DNA of 21,131 nucleotides from Larix sibirica. Taxonomy: Eukaryota > Streptophyta > Pinopsida > Pinales > Pinaceae. Positions 1 through 9,610 of this stretch are shown here, in pieces (positions within the stretch are counted from its first letter, which is position 1; every line of letters starts with the position of its first letter). The stretch lies in assembly GCA_004151065.3 (NCBI GenBank), contig NWUY0304523630.1:1-21131 (forward strand), written 5' to 3'. The position numbers and the translations under genes were made by a program. The notes under the pieces were generated by a model. That model saw only the letters and a program-made list of their open reading frames with translations, was not told the DNA's origin and did no database searches.

Positions 1-1006
1 ACATTGGAGTTTTGTTATAATTCTAAATCGAAGTAGACCACTCGACACTTACATCCAATGTGTCTCATCTGGGTATATGGGCCGATACACAACATGCATT
101 GGCCACCAGGTGGGAGATAGGCGTTTCATAATAGAATGTGTGAGCATGCATGAGAAACACCTGGGAAAGCCCACATCACCACTAAGCGGAGGCACCACAT
201 CATTCATAGAGCTTGGAAAAAAGATAAAAATTAAATTTTAATGCAAAAAAATTGAAGCTTTAGTATCTTTATTGCAAAGTTTGAAAAATGAGCTGATTTT
301 GATGGTATATATTGTAATAATTTAATTTTACTGTTCTAAGAGTGGAAAGGTTTCATAATTCAACAATAAAAGATAAATTAAATGGCTGAAAGTTTCTAAC
401 AGTGAACTAAACGGTGTATAGATAGATGGCATAGGTTTTATTATATTATCAGCTCGGTACCTTAGAGAATTTTGTCTCCCCCGGTTTTGCTTAGCTCGGT
501 ACATTACAAAATTTTGTCTCCCCCGGTATATGTTTGACTTTCAAGAAAGGCATTATCCAGTGGCGGGAGGATGGGGTGACGATATATGTGAAAAAAATTA
601 CAAAATATTCCCATCGAGTTCAATGTAGCCAACAATCACATTATTGCGTTGATTTTGGAAAATTGTTTGTCCTTTCTATTGTGGTTGCAGACTTTGCAGT
701 TACTAGGGTGAAATGTGACTTCATGCCACTATTTCTCCCCATGACATGGAGGAGAAGGAAAGAAATAACGAAGAACACGCGAATGCTAGGTCGGAAGGCC
801 GCTTGCAAGAACATTCATTATAAAAAGTCTTTTTAATTTGGAAGCTATTGCATTTGAATTAGGAAGAAATGGTATCTAGATTCAGTGTTCTTGGTTTCTT
901 GGGCGGTGTTAATTTAGTCCACTAAAACACTTTGGAAACCATGAAATCTCAGGTTCTCTTATATTTCTTCTTATCCTTTCTTCTTCTTGTTATGCATCTT
1001 GTGCAG
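1..1006. other. Upstream flank of the kinase gene
   Basis: No confident gene is seen here. A plus-strand frame is open from base 2 to about 241 (some 79 codons from the window edge). Its composition is protein-like (for example GYMGRYTTCIGHQ), but I do not recognise it; it could be the end of an exon cut by the window edge or chance. An RY-type CATGCATG lies at 145-152. Bases 961-1006 are a pyrimidine-rich run ending in GTGCAG, which looks like a 3' splice site. The first recognised coding exon may therefore follow an upstream, perhaps non-coding, exon. No TATA box could be chosen with confidence. Confidence 0.4.
451..525. repeat. Duplicated AGCTCGGTAC...TCTCCCCCGGT motif, 42-bp spacing
   Basis: Two copies of a ~33-bp motif begin at 451 and 493. 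Both start AGCTCGGTAC and end TTTTGTCTCCCCCGGT, with a few differences between them. They lie about 500-550 bp before the first recognised coding exon. They may be a small tandem duplication in the promoter region or a transposon footprint; no regulator is inferred. Confidence 0.7.
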
Positions 1007-1034
1007 GCCCTGATTGACCTTGATACCTGTTTCA

Positions 1035-1226
1035 AAGGAAGCCTTTGACATAGAAGAAGTATATGAAAGGGGTGCGGTGGCACCTCCTATGGTAATAGCA
1101 GTTGCAGTTAAGAAGGGAGGTAATGGCACTGTTTGTTGTAAGTGGGTGTGGATCAATTTATGTCTCCAGGCCAAACTCTTATTCTCTTACATGTTAGGCT
1201 GCGCCTTCTCACGATTCCAACGCCAA
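1035..1226 (+). CDS. Exon 1 (start of USP-like domain), frameshifted
   Basis: The frame from about 1035 reads into VIAVAV and CCKW, the usual start of the USP-like domain. At about 1141-1150 the expected Lys-Trp-Ala-Val-Asp reads AAG TGG G-T GTG GAT, one base short of an Ala codon. The family-like sequence then continues one frame over (VDQFMSPGQTLILLHV, then IPTP). The exon ends at 1226 before GTATGA. The split codon A|TG joins exon 2 as Met, exactly as in relatives. There is no ATG upstream in frame: TGA sits at 1011-1013, and the triplet before Glu-Ala-Phe-Asp is AAG (1035-1037), one change from ATG. The first in-frame ATG is 1089, preceded by an out-of-frame ATG at 1063. A short upstream exon could still supply the start. 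Confidence 0.85.
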
Positions 1227-4200
1227 GTATGAATTCTCACTTATGCTTTATTGTACTTATCATGTTTGATTGGTAGGCTGCTAAGCACAGTTCAATTTTT
1301 TGGTTAGTTTTTTCATTCGGAACCAATGTTTTGAGCAAACATCTCAGCTATTCTGATGACAAGGAAATATGTTATGACCCACAATTGTTTTTTCTCATTT
1401 TTCTGCGATGGAATAAGTTTCTGTGCATGCCTGTCTCCTCATCCTTCATCGTTGGTTGTATATACATCTATAATTTAATATTTCATAATTAGATTTAGGG
1501 GTTGTATCTCAGATATTTCCCAAATGTTTACTTCCATCATGTATCTTGTCTAATCAATGCTGGCTTTCATACTTTGAAATATAACTTGTATATCCCAATC
1601 TGAATATTTTGAACAGCAAAGAACCTTCCTAGATTCCTTATATTCTTCACACAACGGAATCGATATACAAAATTCTCACCAATACTTCATTCATAACTTG
1701 ACAAACCAATATAACTAATCCATGTATTTTTCCAAACAAACAACTATTGAATAGGAAATTTTGATTGCCTATTTTTGTTACCAGGCTTCCAATTCCATGA
1801 AAAATATATTCTTTTGGCAGACTTTTCTTTAAAATTTATTGAAAACTGGACTCAAGTTCACCTCAATTGCTAAATTTGCAAAATGCATACATAATAGACT
1901 ATGTGTTCTCTAAAAACATAAAATATAATGCGTATAGTTTGTTGTACAGAATAAATACTTTTTCCAAATATATTATTTTTCTACATCTTATTCCATTTGC
2001 TACTTAGTTTCACTTATTTCAGAGGAAGCGAATTTAAAGTGTTTCATCCATCTTCCAAATAGCTCTGAAATGATTGCTCAGTAACAATCAATCTTGAAAT
2101 GGAAATAGTGGAAAGCCGCGCCATATTCCATCTTCCATTCCTATTTGAATAATTTATAACCTTTTATTTATGTAATGGGTTTGCTTTGGATCAAGGTTCA
2201 TTTATCAATAAGTTCTCCAACATTCTTGCTTTAATGGATTGTAAGCTTTATTTATGTCATGAGTTTGCATAGAACTACAATCTTCTTTATCAATAGGTTT
2301 TATTTTATCAATCTTACTTTATTTTATCCATTATTTTTGAACTTGATAGTCCAATTGCACTTTGAACTTTACAAGCTCATCCGTCCTCAGAGATCACAGT
2401 TTGCAGAATTGATTGCTTACATATCTGAAATTTATCCAGCTAGTTAAACAAATAAGGTAGCTTTTGCGTTTTAGAGCTTGAGCTGGGGTTTAAACTTTCC
2501 TTTTTAACATCTATTTCTGATAGTTATTAGCAAAGTGTCGTCCATAATTGATCATTTTCTTGCAAAAACTTCCAGTTTATCATTATTTAATTTTCATTTT
2601 GTTTTTGCAGTGGGAAACCGTGTACCAATTTCACAGGTACAGGAGGATGCGGTTGCTGCTTATATGCAACAAGTGGACTCGGAAACGAATACAATGTTCT
2701 TACCATACCGGCGATTGTGCAATGCGAAAAAGGTCATCCTTACATTTTTTATTCCAAACTTCTTGCTCTTAGAAAGATAATAATCCAGATTAATCTGTAT
2801 TAATAGTACATAGCAGTTGATCTCTGGAAATACAGGTGAAAACGGTGCTTGCCGTTGTAGAAGAGGATGATGTGGCATCTGCAATTATTCAGCAAATCTC
2901 AAGTTATGGCATCGGTAAACTTGTTGTAGGATCATCTTCTCGTAATGCCATCACAAGGTAAGAGTGATTAAAAGACATGTGAACATCACTTTGGCACTTT
3001 TTTTTAAATGAATGAAGGGGTTTAACCTATACTAAATCTGATTTTGAAGTTGAAAATTAAACTCTCGTACAGCTTGATTGCAATCCATGTCAAGAATATC
3101 TATACTGTTATTCCTAAGTTCAAAACATCTTTTGTGTAGCTACTTGGTTGTTTAGAAGGCAATCTTAGCTGATTGTATACATTTCTCAAATCCTTGTTAC
3201 ATTTACAAAAAAATTTAATGTGTAAGTGATCACTGGGTTAATCTTTGGGAAAAGTTTTCATTTTCTTGTTGGGTTCCTTTTAGGGATCTCTATGACCTTC
3301 AATTTGTTCTAGATCCACTTCAATTCGACCTATTACCTTCAATTTGTTATCGAACACATCACCTTCAATTCACACATAGGAATGATTCATGGTTAACGAT
3401 TCTCTCGGAGGTATTGGTGTTTAGTAATCAGTGGAGTAATTACTAATTACTAATTATACTGTTAGAATTTCGTTTTCTTATCCACTTAAACTCGTCAGAG
3501 TCACAACCATTGCTTGATGGGGTAATCTGATTCATATGTCCATATGTCAATTTTTTCAATTATTTATGTCAAGAATTGACATATCTGATTCTTGGACATA
3601 AGGAGATTGTACCTTTCTTCCTATAAGAGGTTCAATTACAAGAGATTCAATTCTGCTCTCCTGGGATTTTCTTTAAAAATCTAAAAAAAACTTATACCTA
3701 CTCACAGTAGACATATAAAATATTTATTACACTGTTAATGTTTTACAGAGGTATTTCCGCATTACACAAGAAAAGCTTTCATGTCACGTATATCGCTCTA
3801 TTAAAGATATTCCAAATGAATTTTAAAGGCCTTTGGAGGAACTAAATTCATTTAGACCATTAATAACGGTTGATTTCCAACATGAACGGATAGAGTTTCT
3901 TAGATTCGGCCTAATAAGGATTACGTACTTTAAGCAACCACTGGGGAAACGCCCTATTATATATGAGAAGTCTTCGTCTATTCATTCCATATGCTAGGTT
4001 TTTGTCATGCGTTCCTCATCAACGCCTGTCTTGTAACCAAGTTAAGCAAGGTTCTATAAAATTGAATGTCGTAACCAAGTTCAGCACATCAACGCCTGTC
4101 TTGTAACCAAGTTAAGAAAGGTTCTATAAGATTGAATGTTGTAACCAAGTTCAGCAAGGTTCTATAAGATTGAACGTGTATGGCATGTAAGGCGACAATT

Positions 4201-7200
4201 CTTTTCCTGAACTCTAGTCACCCTTCTTCTGCATGATCTTTTCCATTCGGACAGACAGAAAAAATTGTCTAAAATATATCAAGAATTTATTGGAAAGAGA
4301 AGTCCATTTCATTTCAAACCAAGTTTTAAGCAATCCAATGCAGATTTGCAATTAATGATTTCTACACTAAAAACGTTGCAATCAAAAGGTTCATGTCACT
4401 GTAACAGTGATTGTGAAAAAGATTATGATGCTTATAACAACAGTTCTGCAAGTACATAAAACTATATCGCTTTTATCTTTATCACTGGAGGAAAATCTAA
4501 TTAAAAATGAGATTTAGGCCTATGGTTGTGATTCCCTAGGAAAATAAACTTGCAAGGGAGCTAAAAGAGAGCTTTTAGATTATAAATACAGAACTTTGCT
4601 TATGCTTGAGGTGATTGGTATTCTCCAGTCATATGGCAAATGTAACTTCTTCCAAAGGAGTCTGTTTAGTGATTGTCTATCACGTAGAGTTTGTGAACTG
4701 AATATCAGAAGGATGGATGGATGCCAAGTTTAGGGAAGGATTCCTAACTTTTTTGGTTCCAATATGATGGCCTATGAGGTTGATCATAGTTTGAGGCTTT
4801 TTGTGGGTACATTTTATGATCTTTAAAGTCCATCTCATCTGAATGCATTTACTTAAATATTGCATCGGGTTAGTTCATATCTGTATTGTCCCTCAACCAT
4901 GTTTTTCTCCAGGAGATTCAAGGGCCTTGATGTACCGGCAACTGTTGCGAAAAATGCCCCTAATTTTTGTACTGTATATGCAATATCAAAAGGCAAGCTT
5001 GTTTCGGTCCACTCAGCTACGTCTACAGAGTTCAAAATTGGCAATTCAGAGGATTCTATTAATCATGCCAGTGGCTTTTCAGATATGAGCGACTCCAGCT
5101 ATCCGAGCACAGGTCCATCTAGAGCAACCATGTTTCTCTAAACTCCAAAAATATGCTCATAGATTCTGTTTTTTCTTTTAAAAATTATATCGAAAACAAA
5201 AGTCGGCTGCATTCTATGTTTGTTGCGTTGTTGATCATGATTAGTAGTCTCAAACTTCTACTATTTCTTTTGTTGTTGAATAAAAATGAATCTGACTACC
5301 TTTGAAATGAAGAACCTTTTTCCAGTTATCCTTTTACAGGCAATTAACTTGAGGCATTTTGTCTGTTGTTGTCGTTGTTATTTTGGAGCTTACAGGCAGG
5401 GCAGAGTCAGAATCTGAAGCATCTATTCAGTCTTACTCTGAACCCCTACCTTTTCTGAGAAATCAATCTTATTCAAATGTTAGTCAAGCTATGAGAAGTC
5501 AGAGCATGTCAAATCCATCAAGCACAATTTCAATTATCGACAGTCAAAGATCTGCCTCAATTGCAATGAGAAGTCAAACTTCAAGCATTCCTGAGGGGTA
5601 TGAAGTTTATGAAAGTGAAAATGGAAGGTCTTCAATGTCTACATCGGATGGCTATAGTGGGTACTCCAGTACAATAAGCATAGAGGAAAGAGACTATCCT
5701 AACAACACAGTAGTACCAAGGACTCCAGCTCGATCCATGGGACACCTTCCGTTCATGGAAATTGATACCTTTTATAAAAATAGAGGTCAATTTATTTTGG
5801 ACAATCTAAGTATAGATAGCCTTAGCAACACTTTACGCACTTTACGAGAAGAGCCAGGGATTTTCACAGATGGAGAACGCTCGTCACTGGGCCAGGTAAG
5901 ACATGAATCGCTCAGTTATGTGAATTTGTTATTTTTTGGTTTTATCCGAGTAATTAAGCCGACAAACTCACAAATTATGTCCATAACTTTGGACAAAAAT
6001 CATAAGTTTATTTGATTGATGGAATTCAAACCAAGGATTTTGGGTAAACGATTCCAAGCTAGGATTTTGGGTACACGATTTTAAATTTGAAAAGAAAGGA
6101 ATTTTGTCTTATTTAAAGTTATTTAGTTAAGAAAAAAGCTTAGATATACATTAAAAAAGAATAAAGAAATTAATAATGTAATAATAAATGTTAGTTAAAT
6201 ATTTATATTTACAAATTAAAATATAAAGAGATTAAATATATATATTTCAATTAGAAAAAAAAAATATTAAAATTAAGTAAGTAGAAATATTACTATATGA
6301 TATTTAAATAAAAATAATGTTATATTGTTTATTATCTTAGTTAAAAAGTGATTTTTATTTTCAATTTTCTTGGTGTCACACACATGACAAATTTTTTCTT
6401 TCATCCCATGGTGTTATAGAAATTGTCTAGATCTTTTTCACTACTACCGAGCAGATAAAAGTTTGTTCTTATTTTAAAAATGTTGATTTTTTTCTTTATG
6501 TTAATTGAAAAAATAAAGAGATATATATGGTGTAGAAGAACAATATCTGATTATACCAATCAAATATATGTTAACATAAACTCTCTTTCAAACAACCTTT
6601 TAACCTTATATATATAAAATTAAAATTATATATTTATCTATCTATACTTATCTACTTTAAGTTTTATATACCTTGACTTTTAAGTTTTATAGAGTTGAGT
6701 GAAACTACACTCAATCTATATCCAAATGATTAATTTTTTTATACCTAAACTTCATAAATCTAGAATCAACCTGGATTGATAAATCTGGAATCAACATGGA
6801 TTCATGATCATGACAATGCACTCTATTATCTATCCCAGAGCACCATGAAATATTGGACAAGATGGAATTATCCATGTAACATAGAGATTTAGAATTCCAG
6901 CTTTCAGATATGTTTCCCTTCTTCCATGTTCTCTAAGATAGGTACCTGTGCCACGTCTAGAGGACCAGCAACAGGAATTAGGACTTTATTAACGCAGACG
7001 GCTCTCTGACTGAAATTTTTTGACAGGGTCAAGACTGGAGTATATGGTGGGTTTGGAACTTTGGTCTGATTTAATTTGATATTCTATGTATCCAGGAAAA
7101 CATTATGATCGAGGTAGAAAGGTTAAAGCTTGAACTCAAGCATACTCTAGGTATGTTTGCTGTAGCCCGGGAAGAAGCAATAAACGCAAAAATCACAGTG

Positions 7201-9350
7201 AGTTTATCCGCCTATCTTGCTTTGAAAATTCTAGTCGAATTGAATATCAGATATGAAGTTATAGGTACTAGGTAGTGCACTGGAGGGCTGATGTTTAAGA
7301 TCTTCATGCTGGTGATAGGCCAATGAGCTGACTCTCCAAAGGATCCAAGAGGTGAGGAAAGTCGAGGAAGCAAAAATAAGAGAAGAGATAGCAAGAACAA
7401 TCGCTGCACAAGAGAAAGCAAAAAGTCAAACGGCCATGAGACAGGCTGAGACAGCAAGACAACTTGCTGAAAAGGAGGCCCAACAAAGAAGAGAAGCAGA
7501 GTTAAGAGCCACAATAGAATCAGAAGAGAGAAAGAAAGCACAGGAAGCGCTTGCATCTACCTATCAAGGATACAGAAAATACTCAATAGAAGAAATTGAA
7601 TCTGCTACAGATTTCTTTTCTGATTCAGTCAAGATAGGAGAGGGAGGTTATGGTACTGTGTACATGGGCAATTTGCAACATACCACAGTTGCCGTCAAGG
7701 TTCTTAGAAATGAAGCAACTCAAGGAATACAGCAATTTCAACGGGAGGTATTAAATCCTCAAAACACAACCTTTTTCTCCTTTTTAGTTCCCTGCCGCTT
7801 CTACTTGAAAGTTGTGGATTCTCTTCATTAACGACAAATTTGAAATTTTGTGGGTTAATGCTCTTAAATATTTGAACTCAATGATTAATCTGCAGCAGAT
7901 TTTTAATACTTGGGTTTCTGCTTCTTTTGTTTATAAATATTTGGTTGGGTGCTTTTTCTTTTCGTAAATTGTTCAGATTGAGGTTCTAAGCCGAATTCGT
8001 CACCCCCACATGGTACTTTTGCTTGGAGCGTGTCCTGAACATGGGTGTTTGGTATATGAATATATGGCAAATGGTAGCCTAGAAGACCGTCTGCTTTGCA
8101 AAGGCAACACTGCTCCTCTTCCATGGTATTCGCGCTTCAGAATCATTTGGGAAGTGGCATCAGCATTGCTTTTTCTTCATAGTTCCAAGCCGGAGCCGAT
8201 TGTTCACCGTGACTTGAAGCCTGCGAATATCTTACTTGACCACAACTTTGTTAGCAAAATTGGTGATGCCGGTCTCGCTAGGCTTGTACCTGCAAGGACC
8301 ACAACCATGGTAACCCAGTACAATGACACCGTCCCTGCTGGCACGTTTTGTTATATTGATCCTGAGTACCAAAGGACTGGTAGCGTTGGCCCCAAGTCTG
8401 ATTTGTATGCTATGGGAATAATGATTCTGCAATTACTGACAGCAAAACCACCTATGGCTGTAACAGATACAGTTGAAACAGCCATTGAGAATGACTCGTT
8501 TCAACAGATTCTGGACAAAAATGCTGGAGATTGGCCTCTTGAAGAGGCCCTGGCATTGGCCATATTAGGATTGAAATGTGCAGAGTTTCGGCGCAGGGAC
8601 AGGCCAGACTTGGAAAAGAATGTTCTGCCAGAACTAGAGAGATTAAAAGCCCTTGCTGATGCTCAAACCAGACAAATCACAGAGGAAAATGATGTTATGC
8701 CGCCAAGTCACTTCTTTTGTCCTATACTTCAGGTTAGTTTTTCTCATCCAGGCTTCAATGAAAGAAAGGATCAGTGACTACGATAATCTAAGTTGACAGA
8801 ACCTTAGTCTCCTGGACTAATGCTTGCATAACTGATTTAAGCAATACAGTAACCAGCTTGTAGCTCAAATTGCTGCTTCAATTTTCAGATTATAACTTCC
8901 AAGTTTAATTCATATCACGTATGCTCTTGTTCTTTGCATTTTAATGGTATTAGAGTCCTTTTTTCTGCATGTAAAAAGACATGATCGTGCATTAATGTAA
9001 AAGCTGGTTAACAATAAATTAGCAAATCATATATTTAAAAGTGGTTGATAAATTTTTAATAATAAACATCTAGCTATGAGAAGTTATGAGAAGTGCCCAA
9101 CGATTTCTAATACCGAAGTATGTCGAAATGTTGCGCTTGTTCTATGCAGGAAGTCATGGACGATCCCCATGTTGCGGCTGATGGTTACACATATGAGTAC
9201 AGTAACATTAAGACTTGGCTGGAGAACAACAATACATCCCCTATGACAAATCTGCCCTTGAACCATAAGTCCCTCATTCCAAATCATTCACTGAGATCTG
9301 CCATCCTAGAGTGGAAAATTAAATCTGGATTCAGCGATTCAGACTTATAA
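1089..9350 (+). CDS. Plant U-box protein kinase (USP-kinase-U-box, PUB/RLCK-IX type), exon 1 damaged
   Basis: This gene encodes a predicted cytoplasmic E3 ubiquitin ligase fused to a Ser/Thr kinase, as in Arabidopsis PUB proteins that carry USP, kinase and U-box domains. I read join(1089-1226, 2611-2732, 2836-2957, 4913-5112, 5396-5895, 7096-7197, 7319-7747, 7977-8732, 9150-9350). All introns are GT..AG and the phases agree. With the exon 1 frame corrected the product is about 856 aa, normal for the family. The order is: USP-like domain (about 1-165), Ser-rich linker (about 195-361), coiled coil (about 362-475), kinase (about 495-755; IGEGGYGTV at 501, VAVK Lys522, HRD 615-617, DAG 635-637) and U-box (about 780-852). 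DAG replaces DFG; relatives commonly have DVG there. Exon 1 has a one-base deletion near 1147 and no ATG before 1089, so the full-length product is in doubt. Codons from exon 2 onward show no stop. The family is certain; function at this locus is not. Confidence 0.93.
1227..2610 (+). other. Intron 1 (1384 bp)
   Basis: The intron runs from GTATGA to TTTTTGCAG and is AT-rich throughout. No embedded gene or repeat was recognised. A 62-codon open frame at 2259-2447 lacks any family resemblance and is taken as chance. Confidence 0.85.
2611..2732 (+). CDS. Exon 2 (USP-like domain)
   Basis: It begins with TG, completing the Met codon split across intron 1, and reads GNRVPISQVQEDAVAAY, then FLPYRRLCNAKK. 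The GN.(I/V)PISQV.ED stretch is a hallmark of the N-terminal USP-like domain of U-box kinases. It ends at a codon boundary before GTCATC, a weak donor, and is followed by the 103-bp intron 2 (2733-2835). Confidence 0.95.
2836..2957 (+). CDS. Exon 3 (USP-like domain, nucleotide-fold end)
   Basis: It follows a ..TACAG acceptor and reads VKTVLAVVEEDDVASAI, then GIGKLVVGSSSRNAITR. The KLVVG(S/A)SSR segment matches the last beta strand and loop of USP-like domains. It ends with AG, two bases into the Arg codon, before GTAAGA. Confidence 0.95.
2958..4912 (+). other. Intron 3 (1955 bp)
   Basis: The intron runs from GTAAGA to TTTCTCCAG. It carries the 70-bp tandem duplication at 4017-4177 and a 10-bp inverted repeat (3543-3552 with 3574-3583, TATGTCAATT / AATTGACATA). 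No gene is seen; the open frame at 4265-4459 is unlike any family I know. Confidence 0.85.
4017..4177. repeat. 70-bp tandem duplication with a partial third copy (intron 3)
   Basis: Copies beginning CATCAACGCCTGTCTTG start at 4017 and 4087, with a 70-bp period and few differences. A further partial copy runs from about 4141 (GTAACCAAGTTCAGCAAGG). Inside each unit the segment GTAACCAAGTT occurs twice, so an older ~38-bp duplication is nested in the 70-bp one. Confidence 0.9.
4913..5112 (+). CDS. Exon 4 (end of USP-like domain, start of linker)
   Basis: The first G completes the split Arg codon. It then reads RFKGLDVPATVAKNAPNFCT and VYAISKGKLVSV, matching the conserved RKFKG, P.FCTVY and SKGKL signatures that end the USP-like domain. 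The tail SGFSDMSDSSYPSTG starts the Ser-rich linker. The donor is AG|GTCCAT, a weak site. If intron 4 (5113-5395, 283 bp) is retained, the frame stops after ten more codons. Confidence 0.93.
5396..5895 (+). CDS. Exon 5 (Ser-rich juxtamembrane-like linker)
   Basis: It joins in phase (Gly codon split G|GC) and reads RAESESEASIQ and onward. About a quarter of the residues are Ser, and the motif AMRSQ(S/T) occurs twice, 75 bp apart (5491 and 5566). In relatives this region is a poorly conserved, phosphorylatable linker between the USP-like and coiled-coil parts. LRTLREEPG and the acidic end are followed by CAG|GTAAGA, a strong donor. Confidence 0.93.
5896..7095 (+). other. Intron 5 (1200 bp)
   Basis: The intron is very AT-rich, with two small tandem pairs: AGGATTTTGGGTAAACGATT at 6034 with a near copy at 6061 (27-bp spacing), and a 25-bp unit at 6756-6780 repeated at 6781-6805 with about three changes. 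The acceptor is TATCCAG at 7095. No gene is seen. Confidence 0.85.
7096..7197 (+). CDS. Exon 6 (coiled coil)
   Basis: This exon has 34 codons, reading ENIMIEVERLKLELKHTL, then AREEAINAKIT. It matches the EM.RLKLEL+QT segment that opens the coiled coil in this family. The donor is ACA|GTGAGT and intron 6 is 121 bp (7198-7318). Confidence 0.93.
7319..7747 (+). CDS. Exon 7 (coiled coil and kinase N-lobe)
   Basis: The acceptor GTGATAG|GCC has a poor pyrimidine tract, but it restores phase and the ELTLQR segment expected after exon 6. An Ala/Glu/Arg/Gln-rich coiled coil follows (residues about 405-475). The kinase start then reads YSIEEIESATDFFS, IGEGGYGTVYMG (Gly-rich loop) and VAVKVL with the ATP-binding Lys. 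It ends FQRE|, before GTATTA; intron 7 is 229 bp. Confidence 0.95.
7977..8732 (+). CDS. Exon 8 (kinase core and start of U-box)
   Basis: It reads IEVLSRIRHPHMVLLLGACP, LVYEYMANGSLEDRL, IVHRDLKPANILLD (catalytic HRD, Lys and Asn all present), KIGDAGLARL, GTFCYIDPEYQRTG and SDLYAMGIMILQLLTAKPP. The catalytic residues expected of an active kinase are kept apart from DFG, which is DAG here (DVG is common in the family). The last residues PPSHFFCPILQ begin the U-box. The donor is CAG|GTTAGT. Confidence 0.97.
8733..9149 (+). other. Intron 8 (417 bp)
   Basis: The intron splits the U-box between PILQ and EVMDDP, as is usual in this family. It is AT-rich with no other feature seen. The acceptor is TTCTATGCAG. 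Confidence 0.9.
9150..9350 (+). CDS. Exon 9 (U-box, stop codon)
   Basis: It reads EVMDDPHVAADGYTYEY, IKTWLENNNTSPMTNLPL, LIPNHSLRSAILEW and then a short tail to TAA at 9348-9350. These are the U-box residues that contact E2 enzymes (CPI, the DP loop, the W and SPMT..PL). The fold therefore looks complete and would support ubiquitin-ligase activity. Confidence 0.97.
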   Translation, partial: EVMDDPHVAADGYTYEYSNIKTWLENNNTSPMTNLPLNHKSLIPNHSLRSAILEWKIKSGFSDSDL

Positions 9351-9373
9351 ATAGAAGGAATACTGTGAACAAT

Positions 9374-9379
9374 AATAAA
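9374..9379 (+). promoter_or_regulatory. Candidate polyadenylation signal
   Basis: AATAAA lies 24 bp after the stop codon of the kinase gene. Plant signals are loose and AT-rich sequence continues, so the true cleavage site could be further on. Confidence 0.4.
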
Positions 9380-9610
9380 TAGCACTATTTTATAGATCCT
9401 GGGTGAAAGCTTCTGCTTTTGGTATCGAATTCAATTGTCTTAATATATACCATTTTACCGAAAAATCGAATTTCCAAATGCTATATTTTAAAAAACCAAT
9501 GTAGCATAATACGTGTTTCTATATACTTAAATTTGTAGGTCAAACAAAAATTCCCTCTCATGGAATTTCTTTGGGATATGCATTGATGAGCTTGAGTTGT
9601 TTCTCAAAGA

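Noticed and set aside
534-836. 100-codon open frame upstream of the kinase gene
   Set aside because: It has no recognisable motif and an uneven composition, and lies in non-coding flank; most likely chance.
971-1174. Minus-strand frame opposite exon 1
   Set aside because: It is the antisense of a recognised USP-like exon.
3543-3583. Hairpin as a microRNA precursor
   Set aside because: The 10-bp stem is far too short for a plant miRNA precursor.
4265-4459. 64-codon frame within intron 3
   Set aside because: It sits between two exons that join without it, and no relative has extra residues at this point.
7198-7360. Reading exon 6 through into exon 7 without splicing
   Set aside because: The frame hits stops after 7198, and splicing at GTGAGT/GATAG restores the family sequence.
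7212-7556. Leu-rich minus-strand frame resembling a membrane protein
   Set aside because: It is the antisense of the Glu/Lys/Arg-rich coiled-coil exon, which always yields Leu/Phe-rich shadows.
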